Source: Nocardioides sp. (lineage in GTDB: Bacteria; Actinomycetota; Actinomycetes; Propionibacteriales; Nocardioidaceae). Taken from it: a stretch of 64,000 nt of DNA. The first letter of the stretch is position 1; each line of letters opens with the position of its first letter. Below, piece after piece: positions 33,940 to 42,768 of the stretch. The notes under the pieces are model-generated. The model did not search any database and had not been told where the DNA came from. It saw only the letters and a list, made by a program, of their open reading frames with translations. The stretch is taken from positions 124,001 to 188,000 of the forward strand of contig NZ_JASEEQ010000002.1 in assembly GCF_030019515.1 (NCBI RefSeq), read 5' to 3'. Position numbers and translations under genes: made by a program.

Positions 33940-34758
33940 GTGGAGAACCATCCTCCGGTGCGGGTCGAGCGTCGGCCGGTCACCGAGGACGAGTCCCGCC
34001 GGGCCAATGGCCCGGACTGGGACCGTTACGCCGACGAGTACCAGTCCACCCACGGGGAGTTCCTCGGCGACGTCGGCTTCGTCTGGGGGCCCGAGGGCCT
34101 CACCGAGGCGCGGGCACGGGTGCTCGGCGAGGTCGCCGGGCGCGACGTGCTCGAGGTCGGGTCCGGCGCCGGACAGTGCTCTCGGTGGGTGCGCAGCCAG
34201 GGCGGGCGGGCCTACGGCCTCGACCTCTCCTTCCGCCAGCTCCAGCACTCGCGCCGCATCGACCTCGACACCGGCCTCGCGGTCCCGTCGGTGCTCGGCA
34301 CCGCCACCGCGCTCCCGTTCGCCGACGACTCCTTCGATGTCGTGTTCTCCTCGTTCGGCGCGCTCCAGTTCGTCAGCGACATCGCCGACGCCGTCGCCGA
34401 GACCGCGCGGGTGCTGCGTCCCGGCGGCCGCTACGCCTTCTCGATCACCCACCCCACCCGGTGGATGTTCCCCGACGACCCGACCGAGGCCGGCCTGGTC
34501 GCGAGCCAGTCCTACTGGGACCGCACGCCGTACGTCGAGGTCGACGACGCCACCGGCGTGGTGTCGTACGTCGAGCACCACCGCACGCTCGGCGACTGGG
34601 TGGCGCTGCTGGCCGGGCACGGCTTCTCGCTCACCGACCTGCTCGAGCCGGAGTGGCCCGAGGACCACGACCGGGTCTGGGGCGGCTGGTCGCTGACCCG
34701 CGGTCGGTACACGCCGGGCACCGCGATCTTCGGCGCGAGGCTGTCGGGGACGCGCTAG
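33940..34758 (+). CDS. Class I SAM-dependent methyltransferase
   Basis: This 272-residue Rossmann-fold methyltransferase has motif I VLEVGSGAGQCSRWV (about 70-84), the acidic ribose-binding strand AYGLDLSFRQL and motif IV SFDVVFSSFGALQFV (about 130-144). The post-I loop RVLRPGGRYAFS and a C-terminal half with LGDWVALLAGHGF also match. The N-terminal WDRYADEYQ is typical of methyltransferases that act on small molecules or quinones. It is placed next to rpsA, divergently, which recurs in actinobacteria. The substrate is unknown. Confidence 0.82.
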   Translation: MENHPPVRVERRPVTEDESRRANGPDWDRYADEYQSTHGEFLGDVGFVWGPEGLTEARARVLGEVAGRDVLEVGSGAGQCSRWVRSQGGRAYGLDLSFRQLQHSRRIDLDTGLAVPSVLGTATALPFADDSFDVVFSSFGALQFVSDIADAVAETARVLRPGGRYAFSITHPTRWMFPDDPTEAGLVASQSYWDRTPYVEVDDATGVVSYVEHHRTLGDWVALLAGHGFSLTDLLEPEWPEDHDRVWGGWSLTRGRYTPGTAIFGARLSGTR

Positions 34759-34771
34759 CGGACCCGACGGT

Positions 34772-34828
34772 GGTGGTCGAGCGAGGCGCGCGACCGAGCT
34801 CGCGAGGTCGCGACCGCCGTGTCGAGAC
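34772..34828. repeat. Dispersed 57-bp intergenic repeat, copy A
   Basis: The sequence begins GGTGGTCGAGCGAG and ends GTGTCGAGAC. It matches copy B at 58546-58601 in reverse orientation over its whole length with scattered changes. A shorter piece (TCTCGACACGGCGGTCGC) lies at 6030-6047. It sits between the methyltransferase and the convergent DUF3068 gene. Confidence 0.7.
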
Positions 34829-34840
34829 TCGGCTGACCCG

Positions 34841-35770
34841 TCAGCTGGCGGCGTCGGCCATCTCGCGCTTGCCGGACGCGCCACCGGCGGCCGCGCGGCG
34901 AGCGGTGAGCAGCAGTGCGAGCCCGGCGAGCACGCAGAGCGCCCCGCCCGTGAAGCCGACGATCGGCAGCCAGACGGTCAGGATCGCCAGCGTGCGCATG
35001 TTCGTCTCGGCGTCGTCGGCGAACTGCTGGATCTGGTCGTCGGTGAAGCCGATCTTCAGGTCGAGGACCTGGGTGCCGTCGGTCAGGTAGCGCTGCTGGT
35101 CCTGGGTCTGCTGCTGGATCGCACCGGTCTTGGGCTCGACCCAGATCTCGATGTTGTTGTCGTAGGTGCCGTCGATGCCCTCGGCGATCTGGATCGGGGC
35201 GTCGGTGACGGAGGCCTTGTAGACGTAGCACTCGATGCCGGCGAGCGTCTCGGTGCGGTCGTAGACGGCGTCGATGGCGTGGCCGGCGGTGCCGTCCCAG
35301 AACGGGTAGGTGGTCTTCTCGGCGTCGAAGGGCCACTTGTTCATCAGGCCGTCGTGCGGCGTGGCGTCGGCCGGGAGGTAGTCGGTGTCGTTGACGGCGA
35401 GCGCAGTGACCCGGTCACTGGCGAACACGTCGGTGCTCGCGGAGACCAGGCGCTCGTCGTCGCCGTCGACGCAGTCGGGCGCGTCGTTGACGTCGATGAC
35501 CACGCAGGTGGTCTGGACCCAGCTGACGATCTCGTCGTCGGAGTGCTCGGAGTCCGTCTTGGTGATGCTCTGGACCTTGACCGGGTTCTCCTCGAGCTCA
35601 CCGGTCTCGACGTTGAGCTTCTGGACGGTGCCCGACAGGTGCGTCACCTGGTTGACGTCAAGCGGCGTCTTCTTGACGACGCCCGGTGCCCAGACGATGC
35701 CGAGCAGCCCGGCCACGAGCAGGAAGGCACCCACGCCGAGGAGCACCCTGCCGAACCACTTACGCTTCAC
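34841..35770 (-). CDS. DUF3068 / PorA-like membrane-anchored protein
   Basis: This 309-residue protein has a membrane helix near the N-terminus (about 9-32), an extracytoplasmic domain of about 230 residues and a second helix near the C-terminus (about 270-293). The outside domain includes TTCVVIDVNDAPDC with a likely disulfide, WPFDAEKTTYPFWDGTAG, and a long beta-rich stretch. The pattern WVEPKTGAIQQQTQDQQRYL near 240 is the DUF3068 family core, placed in Pfam with PorA of actinobacteria. The role is unknown; a place in the envelope is likely. GTG 35770 has GGGAGGGG directly upstream. It sits at the left end of the glycan region. Confidence 0.8.
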   Translation of the reverse strand: MKRKWFGRVLLGVGAFLLVAGLLGIVWAPGVVKKTPLDVNQVTHLSGTVQKLNVETGELEENPVKVQSITKTDSEHSDDEIVSWVQTTCVVIDVNDAPDCVDGDDERLVSASTDVFASDRVTALAVNDTDYLPADATPHDGLMNKWPFDAEKTTYPFWDGTAGHAIDAVYDRTETLAGIECYVYKASVTDAPIQIAEGIDGTYDNNIEIWVEPKTGAIQQQTQDQQRYLTDGTQVLDLKIGFTDDQIQQFADDAETNMRTLAILTVWLPIVGFTGGALCVLAGLALLLTARRAAAGGASGKREMADAAS

Positions 35771-35874
35771 GTCCCCTCCCAAGGATGTTGCGATCCGGTG
35801 AACCGTAGCAGTACCCGCGGGTAGAAATGCGGCGTCTGTCACAGTCGTCTCCGATTTGTTGCCGGGGGTCGGGC

Positions 35875-35880
35875 TAGTGT
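35875..35880 (+). promoter_or_regulatory. -10 box (TAGTGT) of the DUF3068-divergent methyltransferase
   Basis: TAGTGT ends 8 bases before ATG 35889. Confidence 0.5.
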
Positions 35881-35888
35881 CCTCTGCC

Positions 35889-36566
35889 ATGACCGAGGGC
35901 TCCGCCGGCGACGACCTGCCGGCGATCTACCGCAACCGCTTCGACGAGCGCGAGCTCGCTGGCAAGCGGATGCTGTGGCAGGTGCTGGTCCGCGAGGTCT
36001 TCCAGCGCTACGTCCCGCGCGACGCGACGGTGGTCGACCTGGGCGCGGGCAGCTGTGAGTTCGTCAACGCGGTCTCCGCAGGGCGACGGATCGCCGTGGA
36101 CCTGAACCCCGACACCGCCGCCCACGCCGCCCTCGGGGTCGAGGTGCTGACCACGCGCTCCGATGACCTCGGTGCGCTGCCGGACGGCGTCGTCGACACC
36201 GTGTTCACCTCGAACTTCTTCGAGCACCTGCCGACCAAGGCCGACCTGATGTCGACCCTGCGTGAGTGCCACCGGGTGACCAGGCCCGGCGGGCGCCTGG
36301 TCGTGCTGATGCCGAACATCCGGCACCTGCCCGGACGCTACTGGGACTACCTCGACCACCACCTGCCGCTGACGGACCTCAGCGTCGCCGAGGCCCTCGA
36401 GCTCTCGGGCTACGAGGTGGAGGAGCGGATCGGCAGGTTCCTGCCCTACACGATCAAGGACGCCCGGTTCGAGGTGCGGCCGTTCATGGTCCGCGGCTAC
36501 CTGCGCTGCCGACCGGCCTGGCGGGTCCTGGGCAAGCAGATGCTGGTCGTCGGCCGGCGGGTCTGA
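35889..36566 (+). CDS. SAM-dependent methyltransferase, type 11
   Basis: This 225-residue methyltransferase has motif I VVDLGAGSCEFVNAV (about 49-63), the acidic strand RRIAVDLNPDTAAHA (about 66-80), and VDTVFTSNFFEHLP (about 103-116) with the post-motif RVTRPGGRLVVLMP. The HxxLPLTDLS and the C-terminal basic stretch are consistent with methyltransferases in polysaccharide or glycolipid clusters. Probably it adds a methyl to a sugar, but the acceptor is not shown. It converges with the epimerase operon 10 bases away. Confidence 0.8.
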   Translation: MTEGSAGDDLPAIYRNRFDERELAGKRMLWQVLVREVFQRYVPRDATVVDLGAGSCEFVNAVSAGRRIAVDLNPDTAAHAALGVEVLTTRSDDLGALPDGVVDTVFTSNFFEHLPTKADLMSTLRECHRVTRPGGRLVVLMPNIRHLPGRYWDYLDHHLPLTDLSVAEALELSGYEVEERIGRFLPYTIKDARFEVRPFMVRGYLRCRPAWRVLGKQMLVVGRRV

Positions 36567-36576
36567 CGCGGCGGCC

Positions 36577-37617
36577 TCAGATCAGCCCGTCCTGGACGGC
36601 CTGGGCGACCCACGGGATCACCACGTCGAGCATCTCGTCCAACGTCGTGGTGGCCCGGAAGCCGAGGATCTCCTCGGCCTTGGTGACGTCGGGGACGCGA
36701 CGCTGCACGTCGTGCGCGAACGGCTCGTCGCTCACCACCGAGAACGGGCGGTCGGGCCCGTGGCACTTGCGCCAGATCCGCTCGGCCAGCTCGAGCACGG
36801 TGGTCGACTGCGCGGTGGAGAGGTTGAAGTCGTCGTTCAGCGCCCGCTCGGACGACATCGCGCGGACGATGCCGTCGGCGAGGTCCGCACCATAGGTGTA
36901 GTGCCGCACCTGGCTGCCGTCGCCGAGCACGTGCACCGGATCCTGGCCCCGGAGCACCTTCTGGATCAGGTCCGGGACGACGTGGCTCATCGCGAGCTTG
37001 ATGTTGCCGCTCGGGATCTCGACGTCGCCGAGCGCGCGGCCCTCTCCGACCCCGACGCAGTTGAACGGGCGGACGATGGTGAAGGGGACGCGGTACTGGT
37101 CCCAGGCCGCGCGGGCGAAGTACTCGACCGCGAGCTTCTGGAAGCCGTACGACGACAGCGGAGGTGGGATCGCCCGCTCGTCCCCTTCCTTCGAGGGCCA
37201 CCGGTCCGTGGACTCGAAGACCATCGAGGAGCTGAGGTAGGTCACCTTGCGCAGCCGACCGGCCGGCATCGCCCGGATCGCGGTGTCGCAGGTGGCCGCG
37301 ATGATCCGCTCGTTGGTCGCGAGCAGGTCGTACGGGTAGGTGTGGAAGTAGGAGATCCCGCCGATCATGGCCGCCCCCGCGATGAGGTGGTCGCAGTCGG
37401 TCACCAGGTCGGCCATCAGCTCGAGGTCGCGCACGTCGCCCTCGACGAAGCGGTACGACGGGTGGTTGTCATAGGACTTCGTCACCGGACCGTACTTGGA
37501 GTAGTTGTCGATCCCGGTGACGGCGTACCCACGACGGAGGAGGTCCTCGACGACGTAGCCGCCGATGAACCCGGCCGACCCGGTCACCAGGACCCGCTGG
37601 CCCGATCCCTCGGTCAC
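36577..37617 (-). CDS. NAD-dependent sugar-nucleotide epimerase/dehydratase
   Basis: This 346-residue extended short-chain dehydrogenase has the NAD-binding motif TGSAGFIGG (about 13-21), the catalytic YGFQK tetrad residues (Tyr and Lys in SSYGFQKLAVEYF at about 161-173) with an upstream Ser in YLSSSMVF, and a substrate motif HYTYGADLADGIVRA. It resembles dTDP- or UDP-sugar 4-epimerases and 4,6-dehydratases, but which sugar is not decided. Its GTG overlaps the GT2 stop in a GTGA unit, and AGGAGG lies 8 bases upstream. It is the third gene of an operon with an NDP-sugar dehydrogenase and a glycosyltransferase. Confidence 0.85.
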   Translation of the reverse strand: MTEGSGQRVLVTGSAGFIGGYVVEDLLRRGYAVTGIDNYSKYGPVTKSYDNHPSYRFVEGDVRDLELMADLVTDCDHLIAGAAMIGGISYFHTYPYDLLATNERIIAATCDTAIRAMPAGRLRKVTYLSSSMVFESTDRWPSKEGDERAIPPPLSSYGFQKLAVEYFARAAWDQYRVPFTIVRPFNCVGVGEGRALGDVEIPSGNIKLAMSHVVPDLIQKVLRGQDPVHVLGDGSQVRHYTYGADLADGIVRAMSSERALNDDFNLSTAQSTTVLELAERIWRKCHGPDRPFSVVSDEPFAHDVQRRVPDVTKAEEILGFRATTTLDEMLDVVIPWVAQAVQDGLI

Positions 37618-38384
37618 GGACGCACCCTCCTGTCGTTGCGAGCGGCGATTCTCGCACCCTCGGCGCGCACCTGCTCCACGGTGAGCTGGGGGCCGAAGGC
37701 GAAGCGATACCAGCGCAGGTACTTGGGGATCCAGTCCTTCAGGTCGAAGCTGGACTCTCCGACCGTGCGGTCGAGCCAGATGGTCGGCAGCTCGGCGACG
37801 GGGCGGCGCAACCGCCGGGCCTTCGCTGTCAGCTCGAGCCCGATCTCGAAGCCGCTGCGGCTGTCGATGCCCACCTCGCGCACGAAGTCGGTGGCGAAGG
37901 CCTTGAAGCTGTTGGTGGCGTCGTCGGTGCCGACGCGGGCGAAGGTCCCCAGCGTGCGGCCCGCGGCGCGCGACAGCATGCCCTTGAGGACCGGCCCACC
38001 CACCTGCTGGCCGCCGGGCGAGTAGCGCGAGGCCGCGGCGACGACCACGCCCCGCTCCACGAGCCGGGAGAGCGGGTCGATCATCCGTGGGTCGTCGCTC
38101 CCGTCGGCCATCGTCACGACGACGACCGGGTGGCGGGCCGCGTCGATGCCGTACCGGATAGCGTTGGCGGGGCCACGCCCGTACGTGTTCACGAGTGTCC
38201 GCACGCGGGGGTCGTCGGGCACGTGCTGCCGCACGGCGGCCACGGTCGGGTCGCCTTCGTCGTCGACCACCACGAGGACCTCGAACTCGAGGGTGATGGC
38301 GTCGATGAGCCGGTCGAGCACCCGCCCGATGCCCTCGGCCTCGTGGTAGGCCGGGACGATCACGGACACGGCTGTGGGCGTCAC
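37614..38384 (-). CDS. Glycosyltransferase family 2
   Basis: This 256-residue GT-A enzyme starts with VSVIVPAYHEAEGIGRVLDRLI (about 6-27), followed by the metal-binding DXD equivalent in VVVVDDEGD and VTMADGSDDPRM (about 92-103, with Asp-Gly-Ser-Asp-Asp). A SRYSPGG/QVGGPVLKGM region and an RSGFEIGLELTAKARRL element follow; the latter fits the DPM1/GtrB-like class that uses polyprenyl phosphate. No membrane helices are obvious. It is the middle gene of the dehydrogenase-GT2-epimerase operon, linked by GTGA overlaps on both sides. A role in lipid-linked sugar transfer is likely. Confidence 0.85.
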   Translation of the reverse strand: MTPTAVSVIVPAYHEAEGIGRVLDRLIDAITLEFEVLVVVDDEGDPTVAAVRQHVPDDPRVRTLVNTYGRGPANAIRYGIDAARHPVVVVTMADGSDDPRMIDPLSRLVERGVVVAAASRYSPGGQQVGGPVLKGMLSRAAGRTLGTFARVGTDDATNSFKAFATDFVREVGIDSRSGFEIGLELTAKARRLRRPVAELPTIWLDRTVGESSFDLKDWIPKYLRWYRFAFGPQLTVEQVRAEGARIAARNDRRVRP

Positions 38385-39580
38385 AGGGCCGACCCCGCTC
38401 CGAGCAGGTTCCACACGTCGACGACCGGGACCGCCGACTCGAGGTCCTGGTAGGCCGCATGCGGCGCCCCGATCACGAGCAGGTCGGCCTCGGCCAGCAC
38501 CCGGTCCAGGGGCAGGAGGTCGGGGTCGTCGGCGACGTACGGGTCGGTGGTCAGGACGCGACCGGCGCGGAAGGACAGCACCCGCTTGAGCCGGTAGGAC
38601 AGGCTCGAGCGCCGGTCGTCGCTCTCGGCCTTGAAGGCCATGCCGAGGATCCCGACGGTGAGCGCCGGGAGGTCGTGCCGTTGCTCCATCCCGCGGACGA
38701 GGTAGTCGGGGAGGCCTTCGTTGACGAGCATCGCGGAGTGCCCCAGCGCGAAGGCCCCCCCGGTCACCGAGGCGAGCTGCATCGTGTCCTTGAACAGGCA
38801 GGGGCCGGCGGCGAACCCCGCGCCCGGCAGGTCCGCCGAGCGGGGGTAGCCCGTGGTCATCGCGTCACGGATCCGGGCGAAGTCCAGGCCGAGGTCGTTG
38901 GCGATCATGTAGTACTGGTTGGCGGCCGCGAACTTGATGTAGCGCCACGAGTTGGTGAACAGCTTCGCGAGCTCGGCCTCCTCCGGCGCCAGCTCGATGA
39001 TGGTGTCGGTGAGCTTGCCGAACAGGGCCGCTGCGCGCTGCATCGGCCGGTCGCTGCGAGCAGCCACCAGCTGTGGCAGCGTGAAGAGCTCGGTCATGGC
39101 CCGGCCCTCGGCGATCCGCTCGGGGCAGAACGCCAGGTCGACCTCCGGGTGGCTGCCAGCGAGGAGCTGCTCGACCCGGCGGGTCACTCCGGGGAAGACC
39201 GTGCTCCTGAGGACGACCAACTGTCCGGCCACGAGCAGGTCCTCCAGCTCCCCGACCACCCGCGGCACGGCCTCGGGGTCGGGGCTGAGGTACTGGTCGA
39301 CCGGGGTGCCGACCACGATCACGACGTGCTCGGCCCGGCGGACGACCTCGCGGTCGGTCGTCGCGACCAGGCGGTCCGACGCGAGCGCGTCGGCGAGCGG
39401 TGCGTGGACGCCGGGCTCGAGGAACGGGGCGCGCCCGGCGGCGATCGTCTCGACGGCTGCTGCATTCACGTCGTAGACCGCGACGCGGAGCCCCCGAGAT
39501 GCGAACGCCACGGACAGCGGGAACCCGACGTGCCCGCCGCCGCCGACCACGCACACGTCGAAGTCGAACTGATCTGCCAC
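38381..39580 (-). CDS. UDP-sugar/GDP-sugar dehydrogenase
   Basis: This 399-residue enzyme oxidises the C6 alcohol of a nucleotide sugar to a uronic acid with two NAD. It has the N-terminal GGGGHVG binding motif (about 13-19), an FCPERIAEGRAMTELF segment, the LFTNSWRYIKFAAANQYYMIANDLGLDF hinge, and the catalytic Cys in GPCLFKDT (about 255). The C-terminal NDP-binding part contains GILGMAFKAESDDRRSS. It most resembles the UDP-N-acetylmannosamine/UDP-glucose group, but substrate choice is open. GTG 39580 has GGAG 10 bases upstream. First gene of its operon; AAACTA (39632-39637, TAGTTT on the minus strand) may be its -10 box. Confidence 0.87.
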   Translation of the reverse strand: MADQFDFDVCVVGGGGHVGFPLSVAFASRGLRVAVYDVNAAAVETIAAGRAPFLEPGVHAPLADALASDRLVATTDREVVRRAEHVVIVVGTPVDQYLSPDPEAVPRVVGELEDLLVAGQLVVLRSTVFPGVTRRVEQLLAGSHPEVDLAFCPERIAEGRAMTELFTLPQLVAARSDRPMQRAAALFGKLTDTIIELAPEEAELAKLFTNSWRYIKFAAANQYYMIANDLGLDFARIRDAMTTGYPRSADLPGAGFAAGPCLFKDTMQLASVTGGAFALGHSAMLVNEGLPDYLVRGMEQRHDLPALTVGILGMAFKAESDDRRSSLSYRLKRVLSFRAGRVLTTDPYVADDPDLLPLDRVLAEADLLVIGAPHAAYQDLESAVPVVDVWNLLGAGSAL

Positions 39581-39631
39581 GCTGCTGCTACTCCGTCGTG
39601 TCGGTCGGCTCGGGTTCGAGTGGTCTCGCCC

Positions 39632-39637
39632 AAACTA
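39632..39637 (-). promoter_or_regulatory. -10 box (TAGTTT) of the sugar-nucleotide operon
   Basis: On the minus strand TAGTTT lies about 50 bases before GTG 39580, giving a leader with a GGAG ribosome site. Confidence 0.4.
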
Positions 39638-39709
39638 CCGCGGCGGGGCGATCGGACCGCACGGTTCCGGGGTCATCGGTGTGGCAGACTCCCGCGCTGA
39701 GGAGGTCTC

Positions 39710-41542
39710 GTGCGAACGCTGTTCACCCGGGCCGGGCGCTGGCTCGCGGAGGCCGAACGCTCGGGCCACACCCGGGACCTCGTGCTCAGCGCCGCGGTGC
39801 TGCTGGTCCTCGCGCAGCTCGGCCTGCGCGCCTGGGCGCTGTCGGGCACCTGGTTCCACCAGGACGACTTCAGCCTGATCCTCGACGCCCGGGAGGCCCA
39901 CTTCGACACCGAGTACCTTCTTGCACCCTGGAACAACCACCTGATGCCGCTCGGGCGCGCGCTCGCGTGGGTGGTGGCGGAGCTCGGGCCGCTCGACTGG
40001 GGCCTGGCGCTGGCCAGCACCCTGGCGATCCAGGCGCTGGCGAGCGTCGCGGCCGTGTGGATGCTCGTCACGCTGTTCGGACGCCGGCCGGGGATTCTCG
40101 TGCCGCTGTCGCTCTACCTGTTCACCTCCATCACCGTGCCGGCGACCATGTGGTGGACCGCGTGCCTGAGCCAGCTGTCGATGCAGGTCGGGCTCTTCCT
40201 CGCGGTCGGCGCCGCCGTCCGCTACCTGCGCGGGCGCCGCCTGGTCTGGGCGGGAGTGGCGTACTTCGGCGTGGCCGTCGGGCTGCTCGGGGACGTCAAG
40301 GCCCTCCTCATCCTCCCCGTACTCGGGTACCTGGCCCTCGCCTACTTCGCGACCGGGAGGCCGGTGCGCCGCGTCCTCGGGCTGCTGCGTCGCTACTGGC
40401 CGGCGGTCGCGCTCGGCCTGCCCCTGCTGGCGGCGTACCTGGTCTACTACACCGACCACGTCCGGCAGCCCTATGACCCGCCGACCGCCGGGGCGGCCGG
40501 ACAGGCCGTGGAGGCGATGCTCGCGACCGGCTTCCCCGCGGGCGCCGTCGGAGGCCCGTGGCTGTGGAGCGGAGCGGGCTACGCCGACCCACCGTCATGG
40601 ACCGTGAACCTGGCTTGGGTGCTCATCGTCCTCGTCGTGCTGTACGGCGCCCTCCGTCGCGAGCGCACCCTGCGGGCCTGGCTGCTGCTGTCCGGCTACC
40701 TCGGCGCGCTGTGCGCCCTGGTCGTGGCTGCCCGCGTGGAGCCCTTCGGACCTGCCATCGGTCGGGAGTACCGCTACCTGACGGACGTGGCGTGCGTGCT
40801 CGCGCTGTCGGTGGGCCTCGCCTTCCTGGAGCTCGTCGGCGCCGAGGGATCGAGCTCCCCGCGCCGACGTCCCCGTCTCGACCTCGCGATCCCCCGCCCG
40901 GCGGTGGCGCTGCTGACCGCCGCCATCACCGTCTCGGGAGTGGCGAGCGGCCTGACCTATCTCTCGTGGTGGAACGCCCACGACGACGGTCGGACCTTCT
41001 TGACGAACCTCCGCGAGGACGTCGAGGAGTCGGGCGCCGTCGACGTCGCTGACCGCACGCTGCCCGAGGACGTGGTCTCCGGACTGCTCGCGCCCGACAA
41101 TCGGCTGGTGACGTTCTCCTCGCTGGTCACCGACAGCCTCGCGTTCCCGGCCTGGTCCGAGGATCTCAACGTGGTCACCGACGAGGGCCGGCTCGAGGAG
41201 GCCCGGGTGGATCCGAGCGTGACATCCCGCACCGGCCCGCGGCCCGGTTGTGGCTGGCTGGTCCAGGGTGCCGGGCGCTCGATCCCCCTGCGGAGCACGG
41301 CCTTCGAGTGGAACTGGTGGATCCGGATCGGGTACCTCGCCTCGGCGGACTCGACGATGACCGTCAGTGCCGGCAAGACCTCCCAGCAGGTCGAGGTGCA
41401 GCGGGGCGCCCACTCGCTCTACGCCCAGGTCGAGGGTCGCTTCACGACGGTGCGGCTCAGCGGCCTCGGCGAGGACGTCGCCGTGTGCGTCGACACCATC
41501 GATGTCGGACAGCCCACGACCGGAGAGGCGGGACCCTCGTGA
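39710..41542 (+). CDS. Large GT-C-like membrane protein
   Basis: This 610-residue protein has about ten membrane helices in residues 25-420 and an outside C-terminal domain of about 180 residues. The first outside loop holds WFHQDDFSLILD (about 47-58) with two adjacent Asp residues. This is the usual place of the catalytic acidic pair in GT-C enzymes, which use polyprenyl-phosphate sugars at the outer face. The C-terminal part (beta-rich, with a WNWWIRIGY segment) may bind the glycan. GAGGAGG is 6 bases before GTG. The stop overlaps the acyltransferase start as GTGA. The family could not be named, so GT-C function is an inference. Confidence 0.7.
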   Translation: MRTLFTRAGRWLAEAERSGHTRDLVLSAAVLLVLAQLGLRAWALSGTWFHQDDFSLILDAREAHFDTEYLLAPWNNHLMPLGRALAWVVAELGPLDWGLALASTLAIQALASVAAVWMLVTLFGRRPGILVPLSLYLFTSITVPATMWWTACLSQLSMQVGLFLAVGAAVRYLRGRRLVWAGVAYFGVAVGLLGDVKALLILPVLGYLALAYFATGRPVRRVLGLLRRYWPAVALGLPLLAAYLVYYTDHVRQPYDPPTAGAAGQAVEAMLATGFPAGAVGGPWLWSGAGYADPPSWTVNLAWVLIVLVVLYGALRRERTLRAWLLLSGYLGALCALVVAARVEPFGPAIGREYRYLTDVACVLALSVGLAFLELVGAEGSSSPRRRPRLDLAIPRPAVALLTAAITVSGVASGLTYLSWWNAHDDGRTFLTNLREDVEESGAVDVADRTLPEDVVSGLLAPDNRLVTFSSLVTDSLAFPAWSEDLNVVTDEGRLEEARVDPSVTSRTGPRPGCGWLVQGAGRSIPLRSTAFEWNWWIRIGYLASADSTMTVSAGKTSQQVEVQRGAHSLYAQVEGRFTTVRLSGLGEDVAVCVDTIDVGQPTTGEAGPS

Positions 41543-42768
41543 CGGGCGACCACAGGCCCGCGGGCGTCGAGGTCGCGCCGCTGTTCCCGGTGCTCGACTC
41601 GCTGCGTGCGGTCGGCGCCCTCGCGGTGCTCACGACCCACGTCGCGTTCCAGTCCGGCGCGTACGTGCGCAACGGGACGTGGGGCAACCTGCTCTCGCGG
41701 CTCGACGTGGGCGTCGCGATCTTCTTCGTGCTCTCCGGCTTCCTCCTCAGCCGCCCGCACTTCGCGCGCCGGATGGTCGACGCCCCGCCGCCGTCGACGG
41801 GCCGCTACTACTGGAAGCGCGTGCTACGGATCTACCCGGTGTACGCCGTCACCGTCGTGCTGGCCCTGACCCTGATCCCAGAGAACCGGCCGGCCTCGGC
41901 GGCGCAGTGGGTCCGCTCGCTGAGCCTGACCAACATCTACCTCGCCGACGCCCTGCCCCAAGGCCTGACGCAGATGTGGAGCCTCTCGGTCGAGGTCTCG
42001 TTCTACATCGTCCTCCCGCTGCTGATGCTGCTCGTCCTGGGTCGCGCGCACCGGCCGCTGCGGCCGGGACGTGTCGCGCTGGTCCTGCTCGCGATGGTCG
42101 TCCTGAGCTCCTGGTGGCACCTCCACCTGGCTGCCGCTGCGGGCGAGCGCAGCGACGGCGCGCCGACCCTTTGGCTGCCGTCGTACCTGACCTGGTTCGC
42201 CGTGGGCCTCGCCGTGGCCCTCACGGACGTGCTGCGCCAGGCCCGCAGGCCGGGCCGCGGCCCGGGTCCGGCGACCCAGCTGCTGGAGGCGCTGGAGGGC
42301 TCGCCGGGCGTCTGCTGGGTCCTGGTGCTCGGCCTGATGCTGGTGGCCTCGACCCCCGTTGCGGGCCCGACCCTCCTCTACGTGGCCACCGACGTCGAGG
42401 CGCTGACCAAGAGTCTGCTGTACGCCGCCATCGGCGGCCTGGTCGTCATCAGCGGCCTACGGCCGCCGGACAAGGGCAGCTACGCGCGCGTGATGTCCGC
42501 CCGCCTGCCTCGGCACCTGGGCCACGTGTCGTACAGCGTGTTCTGCCTCCATCTGCCGATCCTCTACTTCGTGATGGAGGGCGTCGGCTTCCCGCTCTTC
42601 GGCGGGCACACCTGGCAGATCTGGACACTGACGGTGGCGCTCAGCCTGGCGGCGTCCGAGATCGCCTACCGGGCGGTCGAACGGCCGGCGATGCGGCTGC
42701 GCAACGTCGGACGCCGCCGCTCGACCAGCGCGCCGAGCACGAGGCAGAGGGCGACCACGACCAGGTAG
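41539..42768 (+). CDS. Acyltransferase 3 family O-acetylase
   Basis: This 409-residue membrane enzyme of the acyltransferase 3 (OafA/NodX/YrhL) family has about ten helices. The family start is PVLDSLRAVGALAVLTTHVAF (about 17-37, with the conserved His), followed by the RLDVGVAIFFVLSGFLLSRP signature (about 54-73) and the RIYPVYAVTV loop. It probably transfers an acetyl or other short acyl group to a surface sugar. Translationally coupled to the GT-C-like gene by a GTGA overlap. The last 103 bases lie over the end of the AftD-like gene on the opposite strand. Confidence 0.85.
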   Translation: MTGDHRPAGVEVAPLFPVLDSLRAVGALAVLTTHVAFQSGAYVRNGTWGNLLSRLDVGVAIFFVLSGFLLSRPHFARRMVDAPPPSTGRYYWKRVLRIYPVYAVTVVLALTLIPENRPASAAQWVRSLSLTNIYLADALPQGLTQMWSLSVEVSFYIVLPLLMLLVLGRAHRPLRPGRVALVLLAMVVLSSWWHLHLAAAAGERSDGAPTLWLPSYLTWFAVGLAVALTDVLRQARRPGRGPGPATQLLEALEGSPGVCWVLVLGLMLVASTPVAGPTLLYVATDVEALTKSLLYAAIGGLVVISGLRPPDKGSYARVMSARLPRHLGHVSYSVFCLHLPILYFVMEGVGFPLFGGHTWQIWTLTVALSLAASEIAYRAVERPAMRLRNVGRRRSTSAPSTRQRATTTR

